Positions 26,796 to 33,201 of a stretch of DNA of 64,000 nucleotides are shown in pieces (position 1 is the stretch's first letter; every line of letters begins with the position of its first letter). The notes beneath the pieces were generated by a model. That model did not search any database and was not told where the DNA came from. It saw only the letters and a program-made list of their open reading frames with translations. This DNA comes from Streptomyces sp. MST-110588 (GTDB lineage Bacteria > Actinomycetota > Actinomycetes > Streptomycetales > Streptomycetaceae), in assembly GCF_022695595.1 (NCBI RefSeq), contig NZ_CP074380.1, positions 1,116,001 to 1,180,000 on the forward strand. Reading direction: 5' to 3'. Position numbers and translations under genes: made by a program.

Positions 26796-27833
26796 TCAGC
26801 CCGGCACCGCACCCGCCGCCTGATCCGGGCCCGCACCCGCCGCCTGATCCGGCACCGGACCCGCCGCCTCGCCCGGTACCGCGCCCGGCACCGGCCCCCT
26901 GCCGCGCGTCAGCCCCAGCAGGTGCCGGGCCGGGCCCACCGGCCGCTGCCCCGCGGGCCACACCGCCCGCAGCTCGCGGCGCAGCCGCAGCCCGTGCACG
27001 GGGATCTCGACCAGCCGCCGGGCGGACAGCTCCTCACCCACGGCCAGCTCACTGAGCACCGCGGGCGCCGCCTCGCTCACCGCGGCGGCCTTCAGCGCGG
27101 TGGTGGAGGCCAGTTCCAGCAGCGGACGGGCCAGGCCGCCGTGCGCGGCCAGGGCCGCGTCCAGCACCTGACGGGTGCCGGAGCCGCGCTCGCGCAGGAT
27201 GAGCGGGGTCGCGGCCAGCTCGGCCGCGGTCAGCGCCGTACGGCGACGGGCCCAGGGGTGGGCGGGCGCGGCGACGACCACCAGCCGGTCGTGGCCGATG
27301 ACCGCGCCGTCCAGTCCGGCGGGCACCTCCAGGCCCTCCACGAAGCCGAGGTCGGCCTCGCCGGAGCGCAGCCGGCCGGCGACCGCCGCGGAGTTCCCGG
27401 CCAGCAGCGAGACGGCGGTCTCCGGCCGCTCGGCGCGCAGCGCGATGAGCCAGCCGGGCAGCAGGTACTCGGCGATGGTCATGCTGGCGGCCACCCGCAG
27501 CCGTGAGTCACGGTGGTCGCGCAGCGCCTGCGCCCCGGCGTCGAACGCCTCGGCGGCCTCCATGATCCGCCGTGCCCAGTCCGTGACGAGCACTCCGGCG
27601 TCGGTCAGGCGTGAGCCGCGCGGTGAGCGTTCGACCAGTGCGACCCCTAGCTGCCGTTCCATGGAGCGGACCCGGCTGCTGGCCGCGGGCTGGGTGATGC
27701 CCAGGGCGCGGGCGGCCCGGCCCAGGCTGCCGAGCCGGGCCACGGCCAGCAGCAGTTCCAGCGCTCCGAGGTCGGGGACGCGGTGGGAGAGCGGACCGCT
27801 CCCGCCCGGCTCCGGAAGGATGTACTCACTCAT
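26796..27833 (-). CDS. LysR-family regulator
   Basis: 345 residues. The N-terminal winged helix is about 20-80 (LELLLAVARLGSLGRAARAL, ITQPAASSRVRSMERQLG), followed by the periplasmic-binding-like effector domain (RLRVAASMTIAEYLLPGWLI). The last ~35 residues are imperfect Pro/Ala/Gly repeats (VPDQAAGAGPDQAAGAVPG), encoded by ~24-bp DNA repeats; they are not part of the LysR fold. It diverges from the TDT transporter gene, the usual arrangement for a LysR activator and its target. Its ATG lies inside the candidate operator. Confidence 0.9.
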   Translation of the reverse strand: MSEYILPEPGGSGPLSHRVPDLGALELLLAVARLGSLGRAARALGITQPAASSRVRSMERQLGVALVERSPRGSRLTDAGVLVTDWARRIMEAAEAFDAGAQALRDHRDSRLRVAASMTIAEYLLPGWLIALRAERPETAVSLLAGNSAAVAGRLRSGEADLGFVEGLEVPAGLDGAVIGHDRLVVVAAPAHPWARRRTALTAAELAATPLILRERGSGTRQVLDAALAAHGGLARPLLELASTTALKAAAVSEAAPAVLSELAVGEELSARRLVEIPVHGLRLRRELRAVWPAGQRPVGPARHLLGLTRGRGPVPGAVPGEAAGPVPDQAAGAGPDQAAGAVPG

Positions 27834-27847
27834 AAACCAAGCTTATG
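27831..27847. promoter_or_regulatory. Candidate LysR operator
   Basis: CATAAACCAAGCTTATG contains the inverted repeat CATAA-N7-TTATG, near the T-N11-A pattern LysR proteins favour. It overlaps the lysR start codon and lies 57 bp before the transporter ATG. Confidence 0.45.
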
Positions 27848-27903
27848 CCCTCATAGGCGATTGATCTCTACCCGTGTCCAGGAGCTGGGACAATGCTGGG
27901 ACC

Positions 27904-29190
27904 ATGGCAATTCCGGCACCGTCCCGTCCCCCTTCCCCCACCGGCTCCCCCGGCATCCGGACCGGCTCGTCCGGCCGGCCCGGTGACCGGGAGCCGGCCG
28001 GTGGCGGGCGGCCGGATCTGCCGCCCCGGCCGGACCGGCCGGCCCTCTCGGCCCCCTCGGGCCGGTCGGTCCGTCACCTGGGCCCCAACTGGTACGCCTG
28101 TGTCATGGGCACCGCCATCGTCGCGAGTGCCGGAGCCGCCCTGCCGCTGCCCTTCCCCTGGCTGCGCGGGGTGTACGAGGCCCTGTGGGCGCTGTCCGCC
28201 ATGATGCTCGCGGCGCTGCTCGCCGCCCGGGCCGCACACTGGGGCCGCCACCGCGACCAGGCACGACGGCACCTCCTGGACCCGGCGGTCGCGCCCTTCT
28301 ACGGCTGCCTGCCGATGGCCCTGCTCGCGGTCGGCGGCGGCGCGCTCGCCGTCGGCCCGGGGATCCTCGGGGAGCGGGTCGCGGTCGCCGTGGACGCCGT
28401 GCTGTGGAGCGCCGGTACGGTCAGCGGGCTCACGGTCGCCGTGACCGTCCCGTACCTGATGATCACCCGGCACCGGAACGGGCCGGGCAGCGCGGCGCCC
28501 GCCTGGCTGCTGCCGCTGGTCCCCCCGCTGGTCTCCGCGGCGCTCGGCCCCGCCCTGGTCCCGCACCTGCCCGCCGGACAGGCGCGCGAGGCGATGCTGC
28601 TCGGCTGCTACGCGCTGCTGGGGATGTCCGTTCTCGGCACGCTGATCGTGCTGCCCCTGGTCTTCGCCCGGCTGCTCCGCCACGGCCCGCCGCCGCTGGC
28701 GCTGACGCCGACGCTCTTCCTGGTCCTGGGACCGCTCGGGCAGTCCACGACGGCCGTGGGCAACCTCGCGGACGCCGCGCCCGGCGCCGTCGGCGCCCCC
28801 TACGCGCGGGCGATGAGCGCCTTCGCGGTCCTGTGCGGCGTGCCGGTGACCGGCTTCGCACTGCTGTGGCTGGCGCTGGCCGCCGCGCTGGTGGTCCGTG
28901 CCTTCCGGGCCGGCCTGCGGTTCGCGATGACCTGGTGGAGCTTCACCTTCCCCGTCGGTACGTGCGTCACCGGCGCCGCGAGCCTGGCCCGGCACACGGG
29001 GCTGACCGCCTTCACCTGGACGGCGGTGGCCCTGTTCGCCCTCCTGGTCACGGCCTGGCTGGCGGCCTGGATCCACACCGCCCTGGGCCTGGTCCGCGGC
29101 ACGCTCCTGGTCCCGCCCGCCCGGCCCATGCCGGACAGCGGGACACCCGACGACCGGCCGGCGACCGCTCCCCTGCCGGCCACGGTCTGA
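27904..29190 (+). CDS. TDT-family (TehA/SLAC1-like) transporter
   Basis: 429 residues. After a ~55-residue Pro-rich cytoplasmic tail, ten membrane helices follow, starting LGPNWYACVMGTAIVASAGA, the TDT signature in which GPNWY marks helix 1. Members export sulfite, C4-dicarboxylates or tellurite-type anions. GPLGQSTTAVGNLAD carries the pore-lining Phe/Gly-type positions. The ATG at 27904 has a weak ribosome site; a GTG at 27874 is an alternative. The divergent LysR gene probably controls it. The substrate is uncertain. Confidence 0.85.
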   Translation: MAIPAPSRPPSPTGSPGIRTGSSGRPGDREPAGGGRPDLPPRPDRPALSAPSGRSVRHLGPNWYACVMGTAIVASAGAALPLPFPWLRGVYEALWALSAMMLAALLAARAAHWGRHRDQARRHLLDPAVAPFYGCLPMALLAVGGGALAVGPGILGERVAVAVDAVLWSAGTVSGLTVAVTVPYLMITRHRNGPGSAAPAWLLPLVPPLVSAALGPALVPHLPAGQAREAMLLGCYALLGMSVLGTLIVLPLVFARLLRHGPPPLALTPTLFLVLGPLGQSTTAVGNLADAAPGAVGAPYARAMSAFAVLCGVPVTGFALLWLALAAALVVRAFRAGLRFAMTWWSFTFPVGTCVTGAASLARHTGLTAFTWTAVALFALLVTAWLAAWIHTALGLVRGTLLVPPARPMPDSGTPDDRPATAPLPATV

Positions 29191-29270
29191 GCCCGGCGGG
29201 AGGTCGCGCGCCGCGGCCGTGGCGCCCTCGGATCATCCGGCGAAGAGCGGGCGCACCGCCGTACGCCAAA

Positions 29271-29292
29271 GGCCCGCCGTCCTCAGCGGGCC
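29271..29292 (-). terminator. Terminator hairpin at the end of the BtuF-like gene
   Basis: GGCCCGC pairs with GCGGGCC around an 8-nt loop that contains the stop codon. On the minus strand it is followed by TTTGG. Confidence 0.5.
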
Positions 29293-30032
29293 GCGTCCAG
29301 CGCGGCCGACAGGACGGCGGGGGCCCGGGTCAGTGACGGGCCGTACCAGGTCAGATGGCGTCCGCTGACGAGGGCGGCGGGCAGGCCGGGGAACGCCTCG
29401 GGGCCGTCGTCCGCCGTGAAGCGGTACGGCTCGTCGGGGAGGACGACCAGGTCCGCGCCGCAGGCGTTCAGCTCCGCCACGGGGACGCGCGGGTAGCGCT
29501 CGGCGTGGTCGGCGTACACGTTGCGTACGCCGAGCCGGGCCAGGAGGTCGCCCGCGAAGGTGTCCCGGCCCAGCACCATCCACGGCCGTCGCCAGATGGG
29601 CACCACGGCGCGGCGGACGGCCGTGGCGGGCGGCGCGGCCCGCTCCGCCTCGCGCCAGGCGCCCGCCGCCTCCTCCAGCCAGGCGGGCCGGGCCAGCCCG
29701 CAGCCCCGTACCAGCACCCGTTCCAGTTCCCGCAGGGCCTGATCCAGGTTCCGTACCTCGGTGACCAGCACCTCCAGACCGGCCGCCCGCAGCGCGGCGA
29801 GGTCGCGCGCGCGGTTCTCCTCCTCGTTGGCGATGACCAGGCCGGGCGCGAGGGAGGTGATCAGGGCGAGGTCCGGGTTCTTGGTCCCGCCGACGCGGGC
29901 GACGTCCAGGCCGGGCGGGTGGCTGCACCAGTCGGTGACGCCGACCAGCAGGTCCGGTGCTTCGGTGGCCACCGCCTCGGTCAGGGACGGGACCAGCGAC
30001 ACCACGCGCCGCCTGGGTATGTGACCGGTCAT
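29283..30032 (-). CDS. Helical-backbone metal receptor (BtuF-like), without signal peptide
   Basis: 249 residues. RRRVVSLVPSLTEAVATEAP and LLVGVTDWCSHPPGLDVARVG are the start of a class III periplasmic-binding fold used for cobalamin and ferric siderophores. GRDTFAGDLLARLGVRNVYA and ADLVVLPDEPYRFT belong to the second lobe. No signal peptide or lipobox is present, so it is probably cytoplasmic, as in a family of unattached BtuF-like proteins. The ATG at 30032 follows GGTGGGG. A cobalamin riboswitch occurs 3 kb away, but there is no direct link. Function uncertain. Confidence 0.8.
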   Translation of the reverse strand: MTGHIPRRRVVSLVPSLTEAVATEAPDLLVGVTDWCSHPPGLDVARVGGTKNPDLALITSLAPGLVIANEEENRARDLAALRAAGLEVLVTEVRNLDQALRELERVLVRGCGLARPAWLEEAAGAWREAERAAPPATAVRRAVVPIWRRPWMVLGRDTFAGDLLARLGVRNVYADHAERYPRVPVAELNACGADLVVLPDEPYRFTADDGPEAFPGLPAALVSGRHLTWYGPSLTRAPAVLSAALDAAR

Positions 30033-30064
30033 CACCCCACCGTACGCGTGCGTGGCGGCCCCCG

Positions 30065-30535
30065 TCAGGGTCGTCGGCCGGCGTGCCGGTGCATCAGGTA
30101 CGACGCCCCGCCCGCCAGGATGAGCAGCGCCACGCCGCCCGCGGCCTGGGCGACGCTCACCTCGCCGACGCCGCCGCCGAGCCCGGTCCTGGCGTCCGCG
30201 GAGGGGTCCGCGCCGCGCACGGCCAGGGTTTCGGTGAACCGGTCGCCGCCGGGCCCGCACTCGATCGTGACCCGGTAGGTGCCGGTCGCGGCGGAGGTGC
30301 CGATCCGGGCCTCCGCGCCCATGTGGTCGCCCCCCGGTGCCAGCGGCACGTCACCGAACAGGTCCGAGGTCGCCTTGGCCTGGTGGCCCGCGCCGCACCG
30401 CTTGTCGTCGCTGATGCTGACGCTGCGGCCCGGTATCACCGGATTGGGGTGGGTGGAGGCCGACACGACGGGTGCGGCCAGGCCCAGGGTGGCGACGGCG
30501 ATCAGGGCGACGGCGGACGTACGCACAGCCTTCAT
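30065..30535 (-). CDS. Small secreted, C-terminally membrane-anchored protein
   Basis: 156 residues. A signal peptide (AVALIAVATLGLAAPVVSAS) and a C-terminal membrane helix with basic tail (AAGGVALLILAGGASYLMHRHAGRRP) bracket a ~100-residue outer domain. It has two Cys (DKRCGAGHQA and TIECGPGGD) that could form a disulfide. TGTYRVTIECGPGGDRFTET resembles an immunoglobulin-like strand pair. Many Streptomyces encode such surface proteins of unknown role. The ATG at 30535 has GGAG six bases upstream. Confidence 0.75.
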   Translation of the reverse strand: MKAVRTSAVALIAVATLGLAAPVVSASTHPNPVIPGRSVSISDDKRCGAGHQAKATSDLFGDVPLAPGGDHMGAEARIGTSAATGTYRVTIECGPGGDRFTETLAVRGADPSADARTGLGGGVGEVSVAQAAGGVALLILAGGASYLMHRHAGRRP

Positions 30536-30862
30536 GATCATCTCCAGCCGCCGGTCGCGGTCCCGGTGACCGCGAAAGACAATCCGGCTCACTGGGAGGG
30601 AACCATCGAACCCGCTCCGGCGCGACGCGGGCAGGACCGTCCGGAGCCCCGATACGCCGTCAGGGGCAAGTGCCTCCAGGGAACGAGGGGCCACGACGGG
30701 TTCATACCCGCCGGCGTGTCCCCGCACGCCGTCGCGCCGTCGGCCCTCATCCCTCCACGCCGTCACGCCCGTGCGCCGTCGGCCCGTACCGCCTCCACGC
30801 CGTCACGCCCGTGCGCCCGCGTGCCGTACGCCCGCTCCGTCATCCCCTCAGGCCCCGCGGCC
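30536..30862. repeat. Non-coding gap with a 40-bp-period direct repeat
   Basis: No gene is visible between the surface-protein start and the TROVE stop. Two copies of 26 identical bases (starting CCTCCACGCCGTCACG) lie at 30752-30777 and 30792-30817, with a degenerate third copy just before. Confidence 0.6.
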
Positions 30863-32443
30863 TCACGCCGCCGCCGTCTCCCACGGCCACCGCGCCCGCT
30901 CACCGCCCGCCAGCAGCCCGACCATGGTGAACAGCTTGTCGCTGAAGCCGCCGATCTCGTAGCGCAGCGGCCGTGCGGCGTCGATCGACGAGGCGGCGTA
31001 CCCCGTGGTGTCCACCCCGAACACCGGCACGTCGGCGGGCACCGCGTCGGAGACCGACACCTGGCGGCGGCCCGCGCGGTGCTCGAAAGCCTGCATGTCG
31101 GAGATGATCACTACCCGGTCGTGCCCCCGGTAGGCCGCCTGGAGCGCCGCGACCGTCTCCGTGCCGTGCCCCACCTCGCCGATCCGCGCGCAGAACGCGT
31201 CGACGTCGCGGAGCACCGAGCCGCCCGGCGTCAGCGGGTGCCGGAAGCGCCCGGTGGCGTAACCGACCAGGTCCACCGCGCTGCCACGGTGCGCGAGGGC
31301 CACGCCGAAGAGCGCGCCGACGTCCACGTGCCGGATCCGGGAGCCGCCGGTGACCGGGCCTTCCATGGACGCGGAGGTGTCGACGAGTACGAGGGTGCGG
31401 CCGGGCAGGCGCGGGATGTTGGCGCTCGCGGCGGTCAGCGCCGTCTCCAGCGCGTGGCCCCAGCGCAGCGAGGGCGCGGCGCGGTAGGCGGACAGGAAGC
31501 GGTAGGGGAACTGCCGGGAGCGGGCGACCTCGGCGGGGTCGGCGAGCCGCCCGGCGACCTGCTCGGCCACCTCGTCGGGCACTCCGGCCTCGTCCAGGTT
31601 CCGCAGGTTGCGCAGCAGCGCCATGTATCCCATGGAGGGCAGCAGCGCCGTCCAGACCGCCGCGTCCATCGGGCCCCGGAGCCAGCCGGCCACCGCCTCC
31701 CAGGTCATCCCGGCCGCGCGCAGCACCTCGGCGGCGTCCGGCCGCTCCAGTACCGCCCGCCGCTCGCCGGCCGGCAGTTCCGCCAGCGCGGCCCGGGCCC
31801 GTACGGTCGCCAGCGTCCGCGGTACGGGGTTGGCGCGGCCGTGCCGGCGGTCCAGGGCGTGCCGGAAGAGGTCGCCCTGCCAGGCCGCCCGGTCCGGGTG
31901 GGGCGTGGCGTGCACCAGTTCCAGGACGTCCCCGAAGCGGAAGGCGTGGCTGCCGGTGTCGTACTTCAGCAGGGCGCGTTCGGTGTACAGGCGGCGTACG
32001 GCGTCGGCCAGGCCCCGCTTGACGGGCTTGGGCACGGCGCGCCCGTACGTCCCCGTCCAGTACGCCAGCAGCTCCCCCGGCTCGTCGGCACGCAGGCACA
32101 CCGCGTCCACCAGGCGGCGGTTGCCGCCGTGCAGCCCGGCGTCCAGCCGTGCCTTGACGGCTTCGGCGGCGGCGACCACCGACGCGGAGCGCATGCCTGC
32201 CTCACCGCGCAGCCAGGCCAGGAAGCCGGCGGTCCATTCGGCGTCCTGGACGGCCACGGTCCGCACCAGGGACCGGTACCGCTCGTCGCGCTCGCCGGCC
32301 TTCTCGTAGAAGGTCTGCTCACCGACCATGTTGACGACGGCCAGCAGGACCAGTTCGTCCTTCGCGGCCCGGGTGTACGCGGCGCCGCCCTCGTGGGTGA
32401 CGGTGCCCGTGAAGCGCTTGAGGGCGCGGTTGAACTTGCTCAT
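30863..32443 (-). CDS. rsr: TROVE-domain protein (bacterial Ro60/Rsr)
   Basis: 526 residues. Residues 1-330 form the TROVE ring of helical repeats (MSKFNRALKRFTGTVTHEGG, then DELVLLAVVNMVGEQTFYEK and RYRSLVRTVAVQDAEWTAGF), which binds Y RNA on its outside and misfolded RNA ends in its pore. Residues 345-520 form a von Willebrand A domain with an intact MIDAS motif DTSAS at 355-359. In Deinococcus and Salmonella such proteins use Y RNA to gate access to RNases. The ATG at 32443 follows GGGGGAAGAG. The two Y-RNA-like elements lie just upstream on the same strand, the classical arrangement. No RtcB or PNPase gene is nearby. Confidence 0.92.
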   Translation of the reverse strand: MSKFNRALKRFTGTVTHEGGAAYTRAAKDELVLLAVVNMVGEQTFYEKAGERDERYRSLVRTVAVQDAEWTAGFLAWLRGEAGMRSASVVAAAEAVKARLDAGLHGGNRRLVDAVCLRADEPGELLAYWTGTYGRAVPKPVKRGLADAVRRLYTERALLKYDTGSHAFRFGDVLELVHATPHPDRAAWQGDLFRHALDRRHGRANPVPRTLATVRARAALAELPAGERRAVLERPDAAEVLRAAGMTWEAVAGWLRGPMDAAVWTALLPSMGYMALLRNLRNLDEAGVPDEVAEQVAGRLADPAEVARSRQFPYRFLSAYRAAPSLRWGHALETALTAASANIPRLPGRTLVLVDTSASMEGPVTGGSRIRHVDVGALFGVALAHRGSAVDLVGYATGRFRHPLTPGGSVLRDVDAFCARIGEVGHGTETVAALQAAYRGHDRVVIISDMQAFEHRAGRRQVSVSDAVPADVPVFGVDTTGYAASSIDAARPLRYEIGGFSDKLFTMVGLLAGGERARWPWETAAA

Positions 32444-32514
32444 CTCTTCCCCCGGGTGGAGCGGTGTGTGGTGCGGTGGTGCGCGGAGCCGCTGAGGGAA
32501 GGCGCGAGGAGCGG

Positions 32515-32596
32515 ACCGGGGCGCCCGAGATCGGAAGTCGGCGGCGGGCTGCGTGGGAAGCGAAGTAACCGCCGCCTGCGCACCGGGCGCTCCGGT
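32515..32596 (-). ncRNA. Short Y-RNA-like structured RNA
   Basis: The ends form a long stem: CGGGCGC/GCGCCCG (32584-32590 with 32521-32527), extended past one A-C mismatch by a further 5 bp. An asymmetric internal loop follows (7 nt 32577-32583, 12 nt 32528-32539), then GGCGGCGG/CCGCCGCC (32569-32576 with 32540-32547). The loop sequences GTGCGCA and GATCT match those of the longer RNA just upstream. The apical part is only 21 nt, so there is no tRNA-like domain. Both stems covary with the other copy while the loop is conserved. It resembles the Ro60-binding end of Y RNAs. Confidence 0.72.
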
Positions 32597-32601
32597 GCCG
32601 T

Positions 32602-32726
32602 CGCGCCTCCCGAGATCAAGGCCGACGACGGCAGGTAAACGCCGTACCGCACACGGCGGAACGATTTCAGGAGTCGAACCCGAATCAGCACCGGAAGTAA
32701 CCGTCGTCTTCGCACCGGGAGGTGCG
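32602..32726 (-). ncRNA. Y RNA with tRNA-like insert (YrlA type)
   Basis: Read on the minus strand, the 5' and 3' ends pair as CCTCCCG/CGGGAGG (32716-32722 with 32606-32612), continued by CGC/GCG past an A-C mismatch. An internal loop (GTGCGAA; GGCCTTGATCT) and the stem GACGACGG/CCGTCGTC (32701-32708 with 32624-32631) follow. The 69-nt apical insert 32632-32700 contains a perfect T-arm (GGTTCGACTCC, 5-bp stem, 7-nt loop, 32667-32683) and a 6-bp, 7-nt-loop hairpin at 32640-32658. U-bulge-CGA facing UUGAU matches the Ro60 site of animal Y RNAs. It lies ~160 bp upstream of the TROVE gene. Confidence 0.82.
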
Positions 32727-32738
32727 TTCGTGGAAAGG

Positions 32739-32744
32739 AGCCTA
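32739..32744 (-). promoter_or_regulatory. Candidate -10 box for the Y RNAs
   Basis: TAGGCT on the minus strand fits a vegetative TANNNT box. A start about 7 nt downstream would fall near 32731, just before the predicted 5' end of the longer RNA. A weak GTGACG -35-like hexamer lies about 17 bp upstream. Confidence 0.45.
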
Positions 32745-32849
32745 GAAGGCCCGCCCCGCGTCGTCACCCGAATTAATCAGCCCCCGCCGGCCGCCGGGCC
32801 CGTCGCGGCCGTGGCCGTCGCGACACCCGCCCGTCACACCGGGGTTGTA

Positions 32850-33056
32850 CGCTGCCAAGCGCAGTCGGTTCGCCCCGTCCGCCAGGCGGGAGCGTCGTAA
32901 GAGGGAATCCGGTGGAAATCCGGAACTGCCCCGCAGCGGTGAGTGGGAACGACCGCCGTCATACGCACTGGACGCGAGTCCGGGAAGCGACGGCCAGTAG
33001 GTGCCCGGCCCCAGGAGGCCGGGCGTGCCCGCGAGTCCGAAGACCTGCCACTGCCC
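32850..33056 (+). ncRNA. Cobalamin riboswitch upstream of metE
   Basis: The B12-binding core is easy to see: AGAGGGAATCCGGTGGAAAT near 32920, AACTGCCCCGCAGCGGTGAG near 32933, and the closing GCGAGTCCGAAGACCTGCCA near 33032-33050. It lies on the plus strand, 146 bp before the metE start. Such switches shut down the cobalamin-independent methionine synthase when B12 is present, so that MetH takes over. Confidence 0.93.
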
Positions 33057-33201
33057 GTGCGCCCGCCGGGTGCGCGGTGGACCGTGACCTCGTGGGCGGG
33101 TCGGCGGCGGGAGCGTACGGGACGGTCTCCTCTTCCCGTGCCCTTCCGGTGCCCGCACGGCGCTCCGCGGGGTCGCTTCAGGACTCGCGAAGGAGAGTTC
33201 C

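Noticed and set aside
29957..32638. An 893-codon open frame on the plus strand
   Set aside because: Antisense to the TROVE and surface-protein genes, and would overlap the structured RNAs.
32663..32690. A tRNA gene suggested by GGTTCGACTCC on the minus strand
   Set aside because: No acceptor stem, D-arm or anticodon arm in tRNA geometry; the motif fits a Y RNA's tRNA-like insert.
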